Assembly (NCBI GenBank): GCA_963662175.1
Contig: OY759225.1
Span: 17,285,601 to 17,349,600 of the forward strand
Direction of reading: 5' to 3'
Source: Aradus depressus
Taxonomy: Eukaryota > Arthropoda > Insecta > Hemiptera > Aradidae
Length of the DNA: 64,000 nucleotides
The notes beneath the pieces are model-generated. The model saw only the letters and a list, made by a program, of their open reading frames with translations. It searched no databases and was not told where the DNA came from. Made by a program: the position numbers and the translations under genes. The stretch's first letter is position 1; each line of letters starts with the position of its first letter. Positions 12,106 to 23,800 of the stretch are shown one piece after another.

Positions 12106-12534
12106 TTTTTTTTTGTGGAAATAGACACATAAATGTTAAACAGGTTCAAAAGCTAGAAGATTTGATAAATCGACGAAAATCTATTCAAAAAAATTGTCGC
12201 GACTTTAGTGATCTGTTGCCTGCGACAATGAAGAACTGCATCAAGAGACTCCAGTCACAAAAATGCCCAAAGATATTAAAGTTGCCAGTTGCAGTTAAAA
12301 CAATGCACAATATCAAAACAAAACAAGAGAACAAAGACACAATTTCACATTACGTAAGAATGTTTTGAAATATTACCGACAAGAAATATTAACAATGTCA
12401 AAAAAGATAATACAACAAACTGCTACAATATTCATTTTTAAATAATTTTATTGAGTCAATAGGATTCATGTCTGTGCCATAGTGCAAATTATAAGACAGA
12501 AAAAAAAAAAAAAAAATACTTTTTTACAACTCTC

Positions 12535-12800
12535 AACGCATCCAATCCCTTCAATCTAAAATCCTTCGCACAATACCCAATGCTCCATACTAATTTTCCA
12601 ACAAGACCCTTCATATTGACCTCATCATTCCCCTACGTCACCGAAGTAGCTAAATCCAGGTACAAAAAGTTTATTTTCATCCCCGAGTTCCCATAGTAAC
12701 CCTCTATTCTGCCACACTTCCCCCAACGACCCCTCAAGCGCCAATGGCCTGGAGAATTCCTTAATAGTATAAATATGTACAACTCAATGCGCCTAGGAAC
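12535..12800 (+). pseudogene. 3'-end remnant of a jockey-like LINE
   Basis: TCTAAAATCCTTCGCACAAT, CTTCATATTGACCTCA, TCACCGAAGTAGCTAAAT and AGCGCCAATGGCCTGGAGA parallel the better-preserved copy at 61090-61350, which encodes IQSKILHTLANAPY. All frames are broken here. Confidence 0.65.
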
Positions 12801-13132
12801 TGGGTGATTCAAATAAAGAAAACTCTTGGGAATAACGGAATACGGGTACGTTAAGAAACTTATATCAATCTACGAGAATCTACAAGAACACTAATTCTAA
12901 AAAGCTCCGAAAATCGGCCGGTTAAGAAATGGACCAAGACACAGAAATGGAGTATGGAGTCCCTGTGAATGCGTATAATCACTGATCAAAGAATATAAAA
13001 TATCTTTTAACATAATTTATTTTGTATTTTTAAGAAGTTTTATAATATATTAGATGTATCTGGCGTTATAATATCCAGGAAGGTAACAGTTAAAACGCGT
13101 GATAACACAACAAAATTGAGACACAACCTATT

Positions 13133-13300
13133 GAGCCCAGCCGAGGATAGTCTTGAGCCTGTACAACGTAACTAAACCTTGGTAGGCAAAATTTTGGACT
13201 CACAGTAGAGTCGGGGGTTCATGTCCACCAGAGCAAAGAAAAAGCGCTGGTAGTAGGTGATATGACCTCGTAGTTAAACCCCGGGCAGGAAACACAAAAA
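13133..13300 (+). mobile_element. SINE copy with large internal deletion
   Basis: GAGCCCAGCCGAGG is joined directly to TCTTGAGCCTGTAC, then AGTAGAGTCGG, CATGTCCACCAGAG, GTAGTAGGTGATATGACCTC and AACCCCGGGCA. The conserved core is missing. Confidence 0.75.
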
Positions 13301-15959
13301 CTAACTACTGAGACACATGTTTGTGAAAATAGACACACTCACTTTTTTTCTCAACGAAGTACCTTGGAACATGGTAGCAAAGAGGTAGACGATCATTTAG
13401 GACACTCACAGTATAGTCAGATGTCCTCCAGAGTGACAAAAGAGCTCGTAAATCACAAACAAAATTTAACAAATTTAAATGAAGAAACAATATTCAAAAA
13501 GAATAATCAGGTACAAGGAGTAAACCGAAGAACCGAAACTGGAGCCTGGATACAGTTGTCAGAACTTCAAAATGATCATACTAAGTATCTAGATAAACGA
13601 AGTTCCCAAAACTGCTGAGAATTGCAATTAAAGAGAGGGTAACCAACACTACAAAAATATTACAAAAAATAAGATCGTATCTCGAAAGAGGTCCCAGGGC
13701 TGGTGAAGTGATCTGTTCTGGGACTAATCCTGCTCGATTATCAAGAATAGACATGCGGATGACTCAACTATCATACGCGCAAGTCCATGAACTATGAGGC
13801 TGAAAAAAATACAACCTAATAGAAGAAATAAATAATTTTCAAACTAAGAAAATACAAAGATGTTGGGAGTCAACATTGAAGAATGAGATGATTTATATGT
13901 TGAAGAGATTCTTGGGAATCTCTACTCGACTGTCTCCTCTTCGAGAACGACATACTCAACTCTCTTCCACAATTTTTCTTTGTGCGAGTTGAAGAGGCTT
14001 GTGAGAGTTGCAAGAAAGACTAGAGAGGATACGTGAACCTCATTCTGGAGTTGGGCTACAAGAGCAGGGACCAGTGACACACAGAGGAACAGACTGGCCT
14101 GGATTCCCTCTTTAACTATATAACGTTCATCCATATATCATAAACTTCCCCTTACGACAAATTTAAGATCTGTCAAAATTACTATAAGTTTATATTTTTA
14201 TGATCGTTGAATACTGTCATTTTATATACACCTCATTATATTTATTTTTTTATTATACTCCTATACGTTTTGTGAGCATTTTTAAATAAAATTAAAATAA
14301 CTGAGCAAAAAAGAAGATGCGCGGGATTTACAATTCGATAGCGGTATTTTTTCGCTGCATTTTATTGAAAAGTTAATAAAAATGTTGGTATTTACTTACA
14401 AGATATACTGAACATATAGGTATCTATCTACTTGTAATAAATTATATATGAGACCCTTAAAATGTACACCAAAACAAATGTATAAGTAATCATAATAATT
14501 TGAAAATTAATTATTATACATACATTTTAACAAACAAAATTCTTTATGTAAGTAAAAAAAAAAAAAAAGGAAAAGAAAAAATATACAAATACATATTTAA
14601 GGAGGGGATTGTAAATAGATTTACATAGGAAAGGGGGGTTACATAAATTTAAATATATATCTTAGTTTTACAACTGTAAATCCTAATTTTCTTAAATTGG
14701 TAAATATTACTGTCTATATCCATATATCTACGAGGTGTCTGACTGGTGACAAACCGAACTCCGGTTTACGATTTTTTGGGATGAAACAGACAGAGTCTAT
14801 CAGGTTCAGATAGATTGTTACCATTGAGGATTCACTCCATGATACTTAACGTTTTTTTACACCTGGATGGTACATGTACAGAACAGAACAAAAATAAATA
14901 AAAATAATAAAGTTAAAAATAAAAAAATAAATATGTATACATTACATAGATTGACTATTAGTTTGAAGTAAATGTATTATAATGTATTGTATAAATTGAA
15001 GTAAATACATCTCTGTTTGGATACCTACCTGAGGAAGGCAATAGGAGGTAAACTCATGTTTTTTAATACATAATTTTGACAGCAATTGTATAAATTGTTC
15101 TTTTATAGTGGTAAGCACGAATAAATGTGATGAAACCTCCCAATTCGTTTAAAAATATGTAAAATTTATTTATTTATACTCCCGCAAAAACAGACCCGTG
15201 CTGCTACACAGACGCAAAAGGGAGCGGGGGGGGAATGGAATCTAATTCCATGACGTAAAGGAGCACTAAAGAAATTCATAATTTTCGTTTCTAGAAAAAA
15301 ATGCAAGTATTAGTGCCAAAATGCACTTCAACTTTCATAAAAACTCCCATTAAACAACCAGCACAATTTTTACAAAGTTGTTGATCTACATCAAAGTGAA
15401 GGATAGAAAATGATCTACTATCCCACTACAAATATTATGAAAACTGGGAAAAAATATTTAAATAATGTAAAAAATAGACATTATTCCGAGGCAGCGTCTA
15501 CCCTAAAAAGAGTTTGGTGAAGAAAAAAAACAACGTAAGGATTCCCCTCAAGAAAGATCAGCTAAAACCTAAAATTGCAAATTTTAATAGTAAATTTTAT
15601 TTTGTTTCCCTGAAGTGTTTTTGCGAAATATTTAATTAATAAAAGCTTTCCAAAATAATGTATTAAATTCAACAACTCTGTAATGTTTTATCCTCTGTGC
15701 CTTCCACAGGGATCTAAACAGTGTACTATAATATATTAATATTATAAATAATTTGTATAAGGGCAAATTATAAATATTGCACAAAAATTCAAAATAGAAG
15801 CAAAATTTTCGCTTCTAATCCTGTTGAAAATTAAAGAAATAAACATTTTTTTAAAGATAAAAACTCAATATCGAACTTAGTGTATCGAACACTGATTGTT
15901 TTGATCATTCCTGGCTGTATTTAAATTAATATAATAATTAATATTTTCATTTAATAATT
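13301..15959. other. Stretch without a supported gene
   Basis: Two short open frames (13364-13618 plus, 13922-14134 minus) have ordinary amino-acid composition but no motif I recognise and no convincing splice partners. They may be decayed transposon coding sequence. The rest is AT-rich. Confidence 0.4.
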
Positions 15960-15999
15960 TAAATTCTTTAAAATATAGTTAAAAACTGAAATAATAAAA

Positions 16000-16640
16000 T
16001 GAGCGTCCAAATACTCTTCAATCTATGCTTGGAACACATAAACAACGCGTCGCAGCATAGTGAACTGTCTGAAGACCAATGAACTGAATAGATAGAAGTA
16101 CATATTCTCTTCAAACTATGTTGGGAACACATAAACAACGCGTCACAGCATAGTGAACTGTCTGAAGACCAATGAATTGAATTAGGCGACCATACACGCT
16201 TCAAACTATGTTGTGAACACATTAACATCGCGTCGCAGCATAGTGAACTGTCTGAATAAAACCAATAAACTGAATAGATAGGCGTCCATTCACTCTTCAA
16301 TCTATGCTTGGAACACATAAACAACGCGTCGCAGCATAGTGAACTGTCTGAATAAAACCAATAAACTGAATAGATAGGCGTCCATTCACTCTTCAATCTA
16401 TGCTTGGAACACATAAACAACGCGTCGCAGCATAGTGAACTGTCTGAATAAAACCAATGAACTGAATAGATAGACGTACATATACTCTTCAATCTATGCT
16501 AGGAACACATAAACAACGCGTCGCAGCATAGTGAACTGTCTGAATAAAACCAATGAACTGAATAGATAGACATATACTCTTCAATATATGCTTAGAAGAT
16601 TTAATATAGAAATTCAATCTATGCTAGGAATACACAATGC
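16000..16640 (-). repeat. Minisatellite, ~90-96 bp units, six clear copies, open in one minus frame
   Basis: The landmark (A/T)CGCGT falls at 16045, 16138, 16228, 16324, 16420 and 16516, giving spacings of 93, 90, 96, 96 and 96 bp. Each unit shares GCAGCATAGTGAACTGTCTG. Every spacing is a multiple of three, so a minus-strand frame (15968-16492, 174 codons) stays open and yields a ~32-residue repeat containing SDSSLCCDAL and a following MCS. Degenerate units continue to about 16640, where the frame is lost. I see no start context, signal peptide or flanking exon, so I annotate it as a tandem repeat and leave the coding question open. Confidence 0.9.
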
Positions 16641-17590
16641 GGTTAGCAAGTTTCAATTCACTCAGAAAGTAGTGCTTCCAATCATGCCATAACATTTATT
16701 TGAAGAATAACTCGAAACTAGTTTACTCTTTTCACTCCGTAAATTTTATATCAGATTTTTCAAAATTGTATTAATATTTTTTTTGTAAATTTAAATGAAT
16801 GGTGATGCTTTTGGATAACTTGGAGTGCTAAAACTCGTAAGTCTTCTCCCTTATCGTCGCCCCAGCCGACGACACAGGTTTGTGATACGAGTGCAAAGAA
16901 AGACCTTATAGTTCATTAGACTTTTCTGGCCAGAAGACGTATAGAAAACCATTAAACCGTATTTCTTCCTTAATTCAAGTCTAGACAAATTAATAAAGGT
17001 CTTAAAAATGAAGAGTCTAACCTTTAAAATAATCTGACACCCACCAAATGTTAAACACATTCGACCACATAAATCAAAGTGCAAGTAATTTTATTTCAAA
17101 TTGAAAAAAATCGTGAAATTTTGCTACAATGAGCTGAAATTTTAAGGAAAATGAATTGTATCATTTTTATTCCTCTGTCCACTTACGCTGAAAAAATCCA
17201 TTTAATAAGACAATCATACTATTTTTTACATTCATATTTTATTAGAAATTTAAATTAAATTGTTCTTGAACTTCCTTTATATACAAAATTTCAAAAATAA
17301 TAATACATCTTAATAATAGAATTTTTTATAAAACTAATAATCAATCACATAAACACACATTTGTATACATTTATTTGGAAGATTGTACAATATACAAGTT
17401 ATATTTTCTCTCTTCATTTTCATGAAAAATAAATTCTAAAACGAAAAATAAATGTTTAATAATATTTATTTTTCTTGTCTTTATGATGTAACACATTTAA
17501 CACTTTATATAAATCAGGAAACAGAACCTTTAAATAATCAAATGATAAACTAAAAATTGAAAATAATATTATTAAAGCAATGACATGTTT
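16641..17590. other. AT-rich stretch, no feature
   Basis: A 77-codon minus frame (16851-17084) shows no recognisable motif. Otherwise this is low-complexity AT-rich sequence. Confidence 0.4.
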
Positions 17591-17941
17591 TCATAATGGT
17601 ACATTATCATTTCCCACCAGTTGTAACAAGTGTAAGGGAATTGTTATCATACCTTTCGATGGGAACTGGCGTCACTGGCTGCTGGTCGAGTACCATGTAA
17701 ATGTGGGCGAGCGCTGTCGGTGTGAAGACATCATCTTCAAGCTACTGTTAATGTTGTACTGAGGTTAGTCCGTGTTTGTTATCTTATAAGAGTGTTTCAG
17801 GTAATTTGTTTATCTCTGTGATCCGCGTCAGGTAGTCTGTGTATGAGTTTGGTCTCAGGTAAACTGTTTACGGGTGTAAATGGTCGATGGTAGAGCGATG
17901 TGTATATCAATGTCACATGTCTGGGTGGGTTGTACAACCTT

Positions 17942-19008
17942 TTTTTTTTTTTTTTTTTTTTTTTTTTGTATTAAAGGCTTTTTGTATTAAAGGCTTGACG
18001 CCATTAGCCATCGTTCTATAATAGTAGTATTAGTCTTTATTCAATATTACTCAAACACTAATTCCAATACAGCTAATATAGGTGCCAATAGCTTCAAATG
18101 TGACCGAGGGATTTGTCAGGATATCTAAATAAGTGGGAGAGGGTTTTCCCAGAAGAGAGCTTATAGTTCGCATACAGTGCCATCTTTCAGCTGCATACTT
18201 CATACAGGACATGATGATGTGTTGCGGATCGTCTCTCTGCTCACACAACTCACACACATCATCAAACCGTCTACCGATCTTATGTAGGTAAGCCCCTGAC
18301 ACCGCATGGTTCGTCCTTAGTCTGCACATAACTCGTATCCAATTTCTGGGGGCAGAAACGTTTCTATACCAGGGAATATGGCTAACTCCAGGATTGTGAC
18401 ATCTATAAAACAGGCCAACCTTACTACTTTCATAATTTTTCTGCCAATCAAATCGCAATTTTTGCTTAAAATGACAGTGTACATCGTTGTATGGAACGAA
18501 ACGACCCTGATCATAAGACCGTGTAGCACCCTTGGCAAGAAGGTCAACAATTTCGTTGTTTTTTATTCCAGAGTGACCTCTGATCCAGGCAAATTTAATT
18601 ACTTTACCTATCGATCTAAGCCGAACCAGACTCTCCAAGATTGAGATAACTACATTGTTCAAACGGGAACTGAGACTTACATTTCCAAGCATCTGAATGG
18701 CGCTCAAGCTATCAGTAAGAATCAAAACCCTAGAATAACTTACTGATTGTAAGTATTGAAGGGCATCCGCCAAGGCAGTTAGCTCAGCTGTGTAGACTGA
18801 AGCAGAATCTGCAAGCCTGATTGATATATCTACATTGGAGAAAGGATCAAAGACAGCCGCCCCAACTCCGCTGTCCATCTTTGATCCGTCTGTAAATATG
18901 GTAAAGAAAAGAGGAAACTTGGTTCGCAGCAACTCATCAAAGTAAGAGTTGCGTTGATTTTCATGGATCAAATCAAAATTAGGAAGAGAGACAATTGATG
19001 GTTTCAAT
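17942..19008 (-). mobile_element. 5'-truncated LINE insertion with poly(A) tail and 11-bp target duplication
   Basis: TGTACAACCTT occurs at 17931-17941 and again at 19009-19019, exactly flanking the insertion. On the minus strand the insert ends in a run of about 26 A (poly-T on plus at 17942-17967), the target-primed reverse transcription signature. The 5' end is truncated inside the ORF at the first codons of the RNase H-bearing part. Confidence 0.9.
18051..19004 (-). CDS. RNase H domain and C-terminal zinc-knuckle region of a LINE ORF2, open but 5'-truncated
   Basis: C-terminal about 317 residues of a non-LTR retrotransposon polyprotein. The RNase H signature is complete by eye: FTDGSKMDSG (first Asp), YTAELTALADAL (Glu), ILTDSLSAIQ (Asp) and WIRGHSGIKNNEIVD (His and last Asp). 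It is followed by a Cys-rich segment CELCEQRDDPQHIIMSC typical of LINE C-termini. RT and endonuclease parts are absent because the copy is 5'-truncated. The frame has no stops, which with the preserved target duplication indicates a young insertion. There is no reason to think it is expressed as a host protein. Confidence 0.85.
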   Translation of the reverse strand, partial: KPSIVSLPNFDLIHENQRNSYFDELLRTKFPLFFTIFTDGSKMDSGVGAAVFDPFSNVDISIRLADSASVYTAELTALADALQYLQSVSYSRVLILTDSLSAIQMLGNVSLSSRLNNVVISILESLVRLRSIGKVIKFAWIRGHSGIKNNEIVDLLAKGATRSYDQGRFVPYNDVHCHFKQKLRFDWQKNYESSKVGLFYRCHNPGVSHIPWYRNVSAPRNWIRVMCRLRTNHAVSGAYLHKIGRRFDDVCELCEQRDDPQHIIMSCMKYAAERWHCMRTISSLLGKPSPTYLDILTNPSVTFEAIGTYISCIGISV

Positions 19009-19229
19009 TGTACAACCTTAACAGTGGCTTAAAGATAATGTCTCCACATCGAAAACGCTCGCCCACAGTACTCGATCAGCAGTCAGTGTCGACGGTTTCC
19101 ACCGATATGTATGACAACAGCAATATATTTACTGGCGGAACTAAACCCTTAGATTGTAAGGGAACGATGATTTTTAGGGAGGGCTTGAAACAAAAATTCT
19201 AACAACCGTCGTTGTAATGAAAGTATTGA

Positions 19230-19440
19230 GAAAAAAAATTTATATTTAAATTCAAAATCCTATAAAGACGGCACATACTAATTTTCTGCGAATTCGGCCG
19301 AAGATAAGGGTGGAAGTTAAAGAAGAAGAGCTCGGCTCAAAAACCCTAATAACTACCAATGTAATGAATGCTTCAATACAAAATTTAGGATTCAGAAGCC
19401 CCAATATAAGAAGAAATTCTAGTTACGTGTAAAAGGGTAA
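19230..19440 (+). repeat. Family R fragment
   Basis: CCTATAAAGACGGCACATAC, TTCTGCGAATTCGGCCGAAG, CTCAAAAACCCTAATAACTA and AATGTAATGAATG occur in family R order. Confidence 0.65.
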
Positions 19441-19558
19441 AGACTAAAAATCACTCTAGAGTGCTGAATTATATTTCAAATAATATAATATATAATCTCA
19501 ACATATAGAGAAAATGTTAATGTGTCATATTAGCTGGTTCATAACTCAAAAACGCCAC

Positions 19559-19835
19559 GGGCGCCGATAGCTCAAGTAGCATGCTTGTTTACAGAGTGAT
19601 TGCGGGTTCGCACCGAGGTCCTAAAGTTTTTTTGTTTTTTTTATCTGAGAGTTGAAAAAACCTTGGGCAGCGCCATCCATTGAATGGGACGTTAAGCTCT
19701 AGGTAAATAAAAATTTAGGATAAGCCAAATTTAGAACTCCCATAATAGAGTCGGGCTCATATCCACGAGAGCGACGACAGAGCGCTCTGGTAGTAGGCAA
19801 TATGACCTCGTAATTAAAGCCCGGGCTTTAACAAC
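19559..19835 (+). mobile_element. SINE copy, nearly full length
   Basis: Starts GGGCGCCGATAGCTCAAGTA (A box), with GCGGGTTCGCACC as B-box equivalent, then TTATCTGAGAGTTGAAAAAA, GGGACGTTAAGC, AGAGTCGGGCTCATATCCAC and GCGCTCTGGTAGTAGGC, ending in AAGCCCGGGC. The middle is partly deleted. Confidence 0.85.
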
Positions 19836-19951
19836 ACCGAACACCTTTTACGTGTCATTCACGCAGGGTTTGCGGATATATTTTTTATATACATTTTAAT
19901 TTTTTCTGAGATAGCTCATAGAGGAGAAAATATGGTTTCTTAGATGATTTT

Positions 19952-20225
19952 ACCTAGGCTCTTAGTTTATTTTATCTGGGAGGTAAAATAAACTTAAGCA
20001 CGCCGTCCTTCGGATGGGACGTTAAGCGATGGTCCCGAGTCTGTACGATGTCAGGTACTCGTTAAAGATCTCAACCCTAGGTGAATAAAAATTTAGGGTA
20101 GGCAAAATTTAGGACTCCCACAGTAGAGACGGGCTCATGTCTACCTGAGTGACGTAAGAGCGCTCTGGTAGTAGGCGATATGACCTCGTACTTAGAACCC
20201 GGGCATGGGTCATAAAACCTAAACC
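19952..20225 (+). mobile_element. SINE copy with 11-bp target duplication
   Basis: TAGATGATTTT stands at 19941-19951 and again at 20226-20236 around a 5'-truncated SINE beginning CCTAGGCTCTTAGTTTATTT and ending CATAAAACCTAAACC. Perfect core: CCGTCCTTCGGATGGGACGT. This copy shows the family moves by target-primed reverse transcription and can be 5'-truncated. Confidence 0.9.
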
Positions 20226-20229
20226 TAGA

Positions 20230-20838
20230 TGATTTTGAAAAGTTTTTTTTATGGCAACTTGAAGAATAATTTTTCTACTATTAATTTAGATATTTTTTAA
20301 TACTTAATGTCCGTCGCGCCCTCATTTTGTAATATTGTGATAATATATATATATATATATATATATATAATAATATATAATGTAATATGAACAACGATGA
20401 TAATTATAACATCATATGACTCCAAGTCAATGCTTCAACAATATCATTTTCAAATGCAATGGTTCTAAGTTAAAATATTAAAAAAGCACTGATTTTTCAT
20501 GGTATAATAATTAAAAAAGGCATTAGGTACACAAACATAAATATAAATTAACATTAAAAGAGTACATAACAAAAAATAAATAAATAAAATAAAAAAGAAT
20601 ATAAGAAAATTAGTAAAACAAATATATATATATATATAAATACAAAACTAATGTATATAATTACTAGAAACAATTCTTTAGGACCAGCCGATTTTTTTAA
20701 TGTAATTTTTGCAATTAAAACAAAATAATTATAATAAAATAGAAAACGTTTTCTGAATAAGAAAGTATAAATGATTGTCTAAACGAAATTTGCACAAATT
20801 ATTTACAAAGATATCTTTACAATTTAACAAAATGTCTC
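20230..20838. other. 3' flank of the RS gene: AT-rich, TA tract, no gene
   Basis: Includes a TA microsatellite (20343-20369). No unambiguous AATAAA is visible on the minus strand just downstream of the stop codon at 20839-20841, so the 3' end of the transcript is not placed. Confidence 0.4.
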
Positions 20839-23800
20839 TTATTGTCCCTGAGGTGAAACTTTATCGGCCAGTTCCCGGCAGGAGTGGCATTCAATTGTCT
20901 CAAAAACATCGAATGCCTTTCGCATTATAACGTTAATTCTGATTTAGGGGAAATTTTTTATTTGTTGCTATTAATTTTTGATATTTTAACAAACTGGGAG
21001 GCTTCTCAATAAAAGATTACTAACACACGGAATATTTTTAATAAAAAAGGAAATAAATATAACCAGTCCTAGAGAATTAATAATAATCAACATAAAAATA
21101 AAATTTAATAAATAATTAATTTTAATTAAATTATTAAACCATTTTAGACAATAACTATTATTGAAATATAACCAAAAGATAGGTGAGGTAGAAGACTTAG
21201 TAACTAGAAGTAGTGGGATGGTTACCTGATTTCTTCGGAGGATGCTCCGGCCAGAGGTGGGCGGCGATTTGGGAGTTGAAGATGAATACTGGAACATATC
21301 CCCCAGAGGTTCCTCATCAGATCTGGAGAAGTCATCCAGGCCGCTGCAGTTCCGTCGCAATCTCACCGGTTTCACCTCCTCCATAGTATCACTGCTATCG
21401 CTCTCTGCAATAAACATTATTATTATTATTATTTTATATTTTATTTATTTATTTATTTTATTATATTATAAGTCTTCGGATGGATCAAACGACTAAATCA
21501 TTACTCTTCCTCCAACAACAATTGAACGTTTTGTCTATAACGTAATAGTTGACTAATGGTACCCATACAAGAAGCAAATCTATCGTCAGATTTATCATCA
21601 GATTGATTTGACGATAAATCTGACGATATTAGGAGCGCACACACAGTTCGATATCTCAGTCGACGCAATGGAGCAGGACGATCTTTTGTTATTATCTGCG
21701 GCTGTTTCGTTATGTAATAAAATTAAACGCAAAAAAGAGTTTGGACAAAAGGGTGGTTAATGAAAAGAAAAAAATTTCGCAAATCAGCTTAATAAAATGT
21801 TCTAAATTATCTCTAGACCAGGTAAACATATCACAATTTAATAAAGGAAAATTATAAAAACAGGAAAGTTAAAATACCTAATCTCTTTTACTTCACTTTT
21901 GTGTTTAAAAGGTTATTATTATAGATAAACTTATTATAACCTCCTTGATTATCGCCACGATAACCACATACACCATACAATCAATTGTACAAGCAATTAA
22001 TCTGTTCGATGATTGCATAAAAATTTCTTCAGATCAAAAATAGATCTGAAGACCAACCAATCGAACCCGATAACAACATACATTAAACGATTCATCGAAC
22101 GATTGTCGATCGGCAGATTCATCTAGTATTACAGCTCAGCGACGGCGTTCTAACCTGGATTCGGGATCCGGCCAAACCCCGTAAGTTTTTTTTATCTGAG
22201 AGGTCACTCCGTTCTGCAGGTGTAACGTAAAGCGGTGATCCCGACCCTAACGATGTCACGTACTCGCTAGGTTATACCCAGTTTGCGGACAACCGAAGAA
22301 TCCTTTCAACTTCCGGACAAGGTATTAAAACAGGTACCTATTCCTACTTTTCCTACCTGCTGCTTATTCCAGCTTGCGGACATACTGAAAAAATACCTAT
22401 GTTCATCTTGTGGACAACTTTTAAGGTTTAAATCAACATTAAAAAAAAAAAAATATGAGACCACTCCATGCCGCCCGTTACGCCTTAAAAAGAGTTACTA
22501 TAAAATAGGGCACGCAGTCTCGAGTAATGCTAACAATGGACTTTATTATTTATTTGAAAAAACCCATCTGGTGTCTCGATTAGAAATAACATGTCCGCAA
22601 ATTGGAAATCTAATATAGGAAGCAGGTGGTATTGAAGCTTGATAACACGCTTTCGTATATGTCCGCGGGTTCGACTGTCCGCATGTTGGATGACACCACT
22701 CGCTAAAGACCCCTACCCTACCTGAGTAAACCTGGAGGCAAAATTTAGGACTCCCACAGTAGAGCCAGGCTCCTGTTCACCAGAGCGACGAAAGAGCGCT
22801 TTGTTAGAAGGCGATAGATAATGCCCAGGCATGAGTCCCAATAACTAACTTTTATTCTTTATTATTTTTAATTTATGGATAAATCATGCCCAGGCTTTAA
22901 CTATGAGGTCATATCGCCTACTACCAGAGCGCTCTTTCGTCACTCTGATGGAGATGAGCCCGACTCTGATGTGGGAGTCCTGAATTTTGCCTACCCTAAA
23001 TTTTTATTCACCTAGAGCAGGGGTCTTTAACAAGTACCTGATATCGTACAGGCACGGGACCATCGCTTAACGTCCCATCCGAAGGACGGTGTGCTCAAGT
23101 TTATTTTACTTCCCAGATAAAATAAACTAAGGGCCTCGCCCGGGTTTCGAACCTACGATCTTGAGCTCAGAAGGCAAACACGCATACCAGTGAGCTACCG
23201 ACGCCCTCTTTATTATGTAATATATTGTTATAGTTACATTGTTTTCTTTTTCTTTTCTAAATCTCGCACATTGGGACCTGATGAAGGGAAGTAAGAACGT
23301 CCCGAAACATCGTTGTGATAAAGATACTTCCGGAACAGTTTTGAAAAATAGTGATCCTAATTTTTATTAAATTGAAAAATGTATCTATGCATATTATTTT
23401 TTTAAACTCATATATATTGTAGTATTTATTTATTCAGTTTATATTAATTTCATTTTACTTTAAATAGCTTTGTTATTACTAATCATACGTGTATTAGACT
23501 CAAGTAGTTATAAATCTAATTCATTAGCTATCTTAATGTATAAATTCTTTTGACGTATCCTATTACCATGTATTGGTTTAACGGAAATAAAATTATTATT
23601 TTATATTTTCATTCGTATGTCATACAATTTCAAGTTTTTTAGGATAATGATGAACCCAAGTGTAAAAATGCGAAATTTGCAAAAAAGATTTCGCCAATTG
23701 TAACTCATAATTAATAAATTCAATAAATAGTAATTGTTTGATAATAATTGAGCCCATCTGTTCTATAGCGTCAAATAAGATCCGTGACTCTGTGGTTAGA

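Larger units (their letters stand above)
17627..19150. mobile_element. Inverted-repeat element hosting a nested LINE insertion
   Basis: Left text containing CACTGGCTGCTGGTCGAGTA and GTGGGCGAGCGC is mirrored on the right (GCGCTCGCCCAC-like text, TACTCGATCAGCAGTCAGTG). The inverted arms span roughly 60-70 bp at about 80 percent identity by eye. The 5'-truncated LINE (17942-19008) sits between them. Superfamily and exact outer ends are undetermined. Confidence 0.55.

Noticed and set aside
13364..14134. Short frames of 84 (plus) and 70 (minus) codons as host genes
   Set aside because: No recognisable motifs and no splice partners. They may be transposon debris, but evidence is insufficient.
15968..16640. 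CRISPR-like array
   Set aside because: Whole ~96-bp units repeat tandemly without unique spacers, and the context is a eukaryotic genome. It is a minisatellite.
22283..22618. 111-codon plus frame
   Set aside because: It lies within the non-autonomous insertion that splits a SINE, shows no domain-like pattern, and spans the repeated TGCGGACA motifs.
23275..23320. Active hammerhead ribozyme
   Set aside because: G at the cleavage position and no stem I pairing. Kept only as a degenerate relative.
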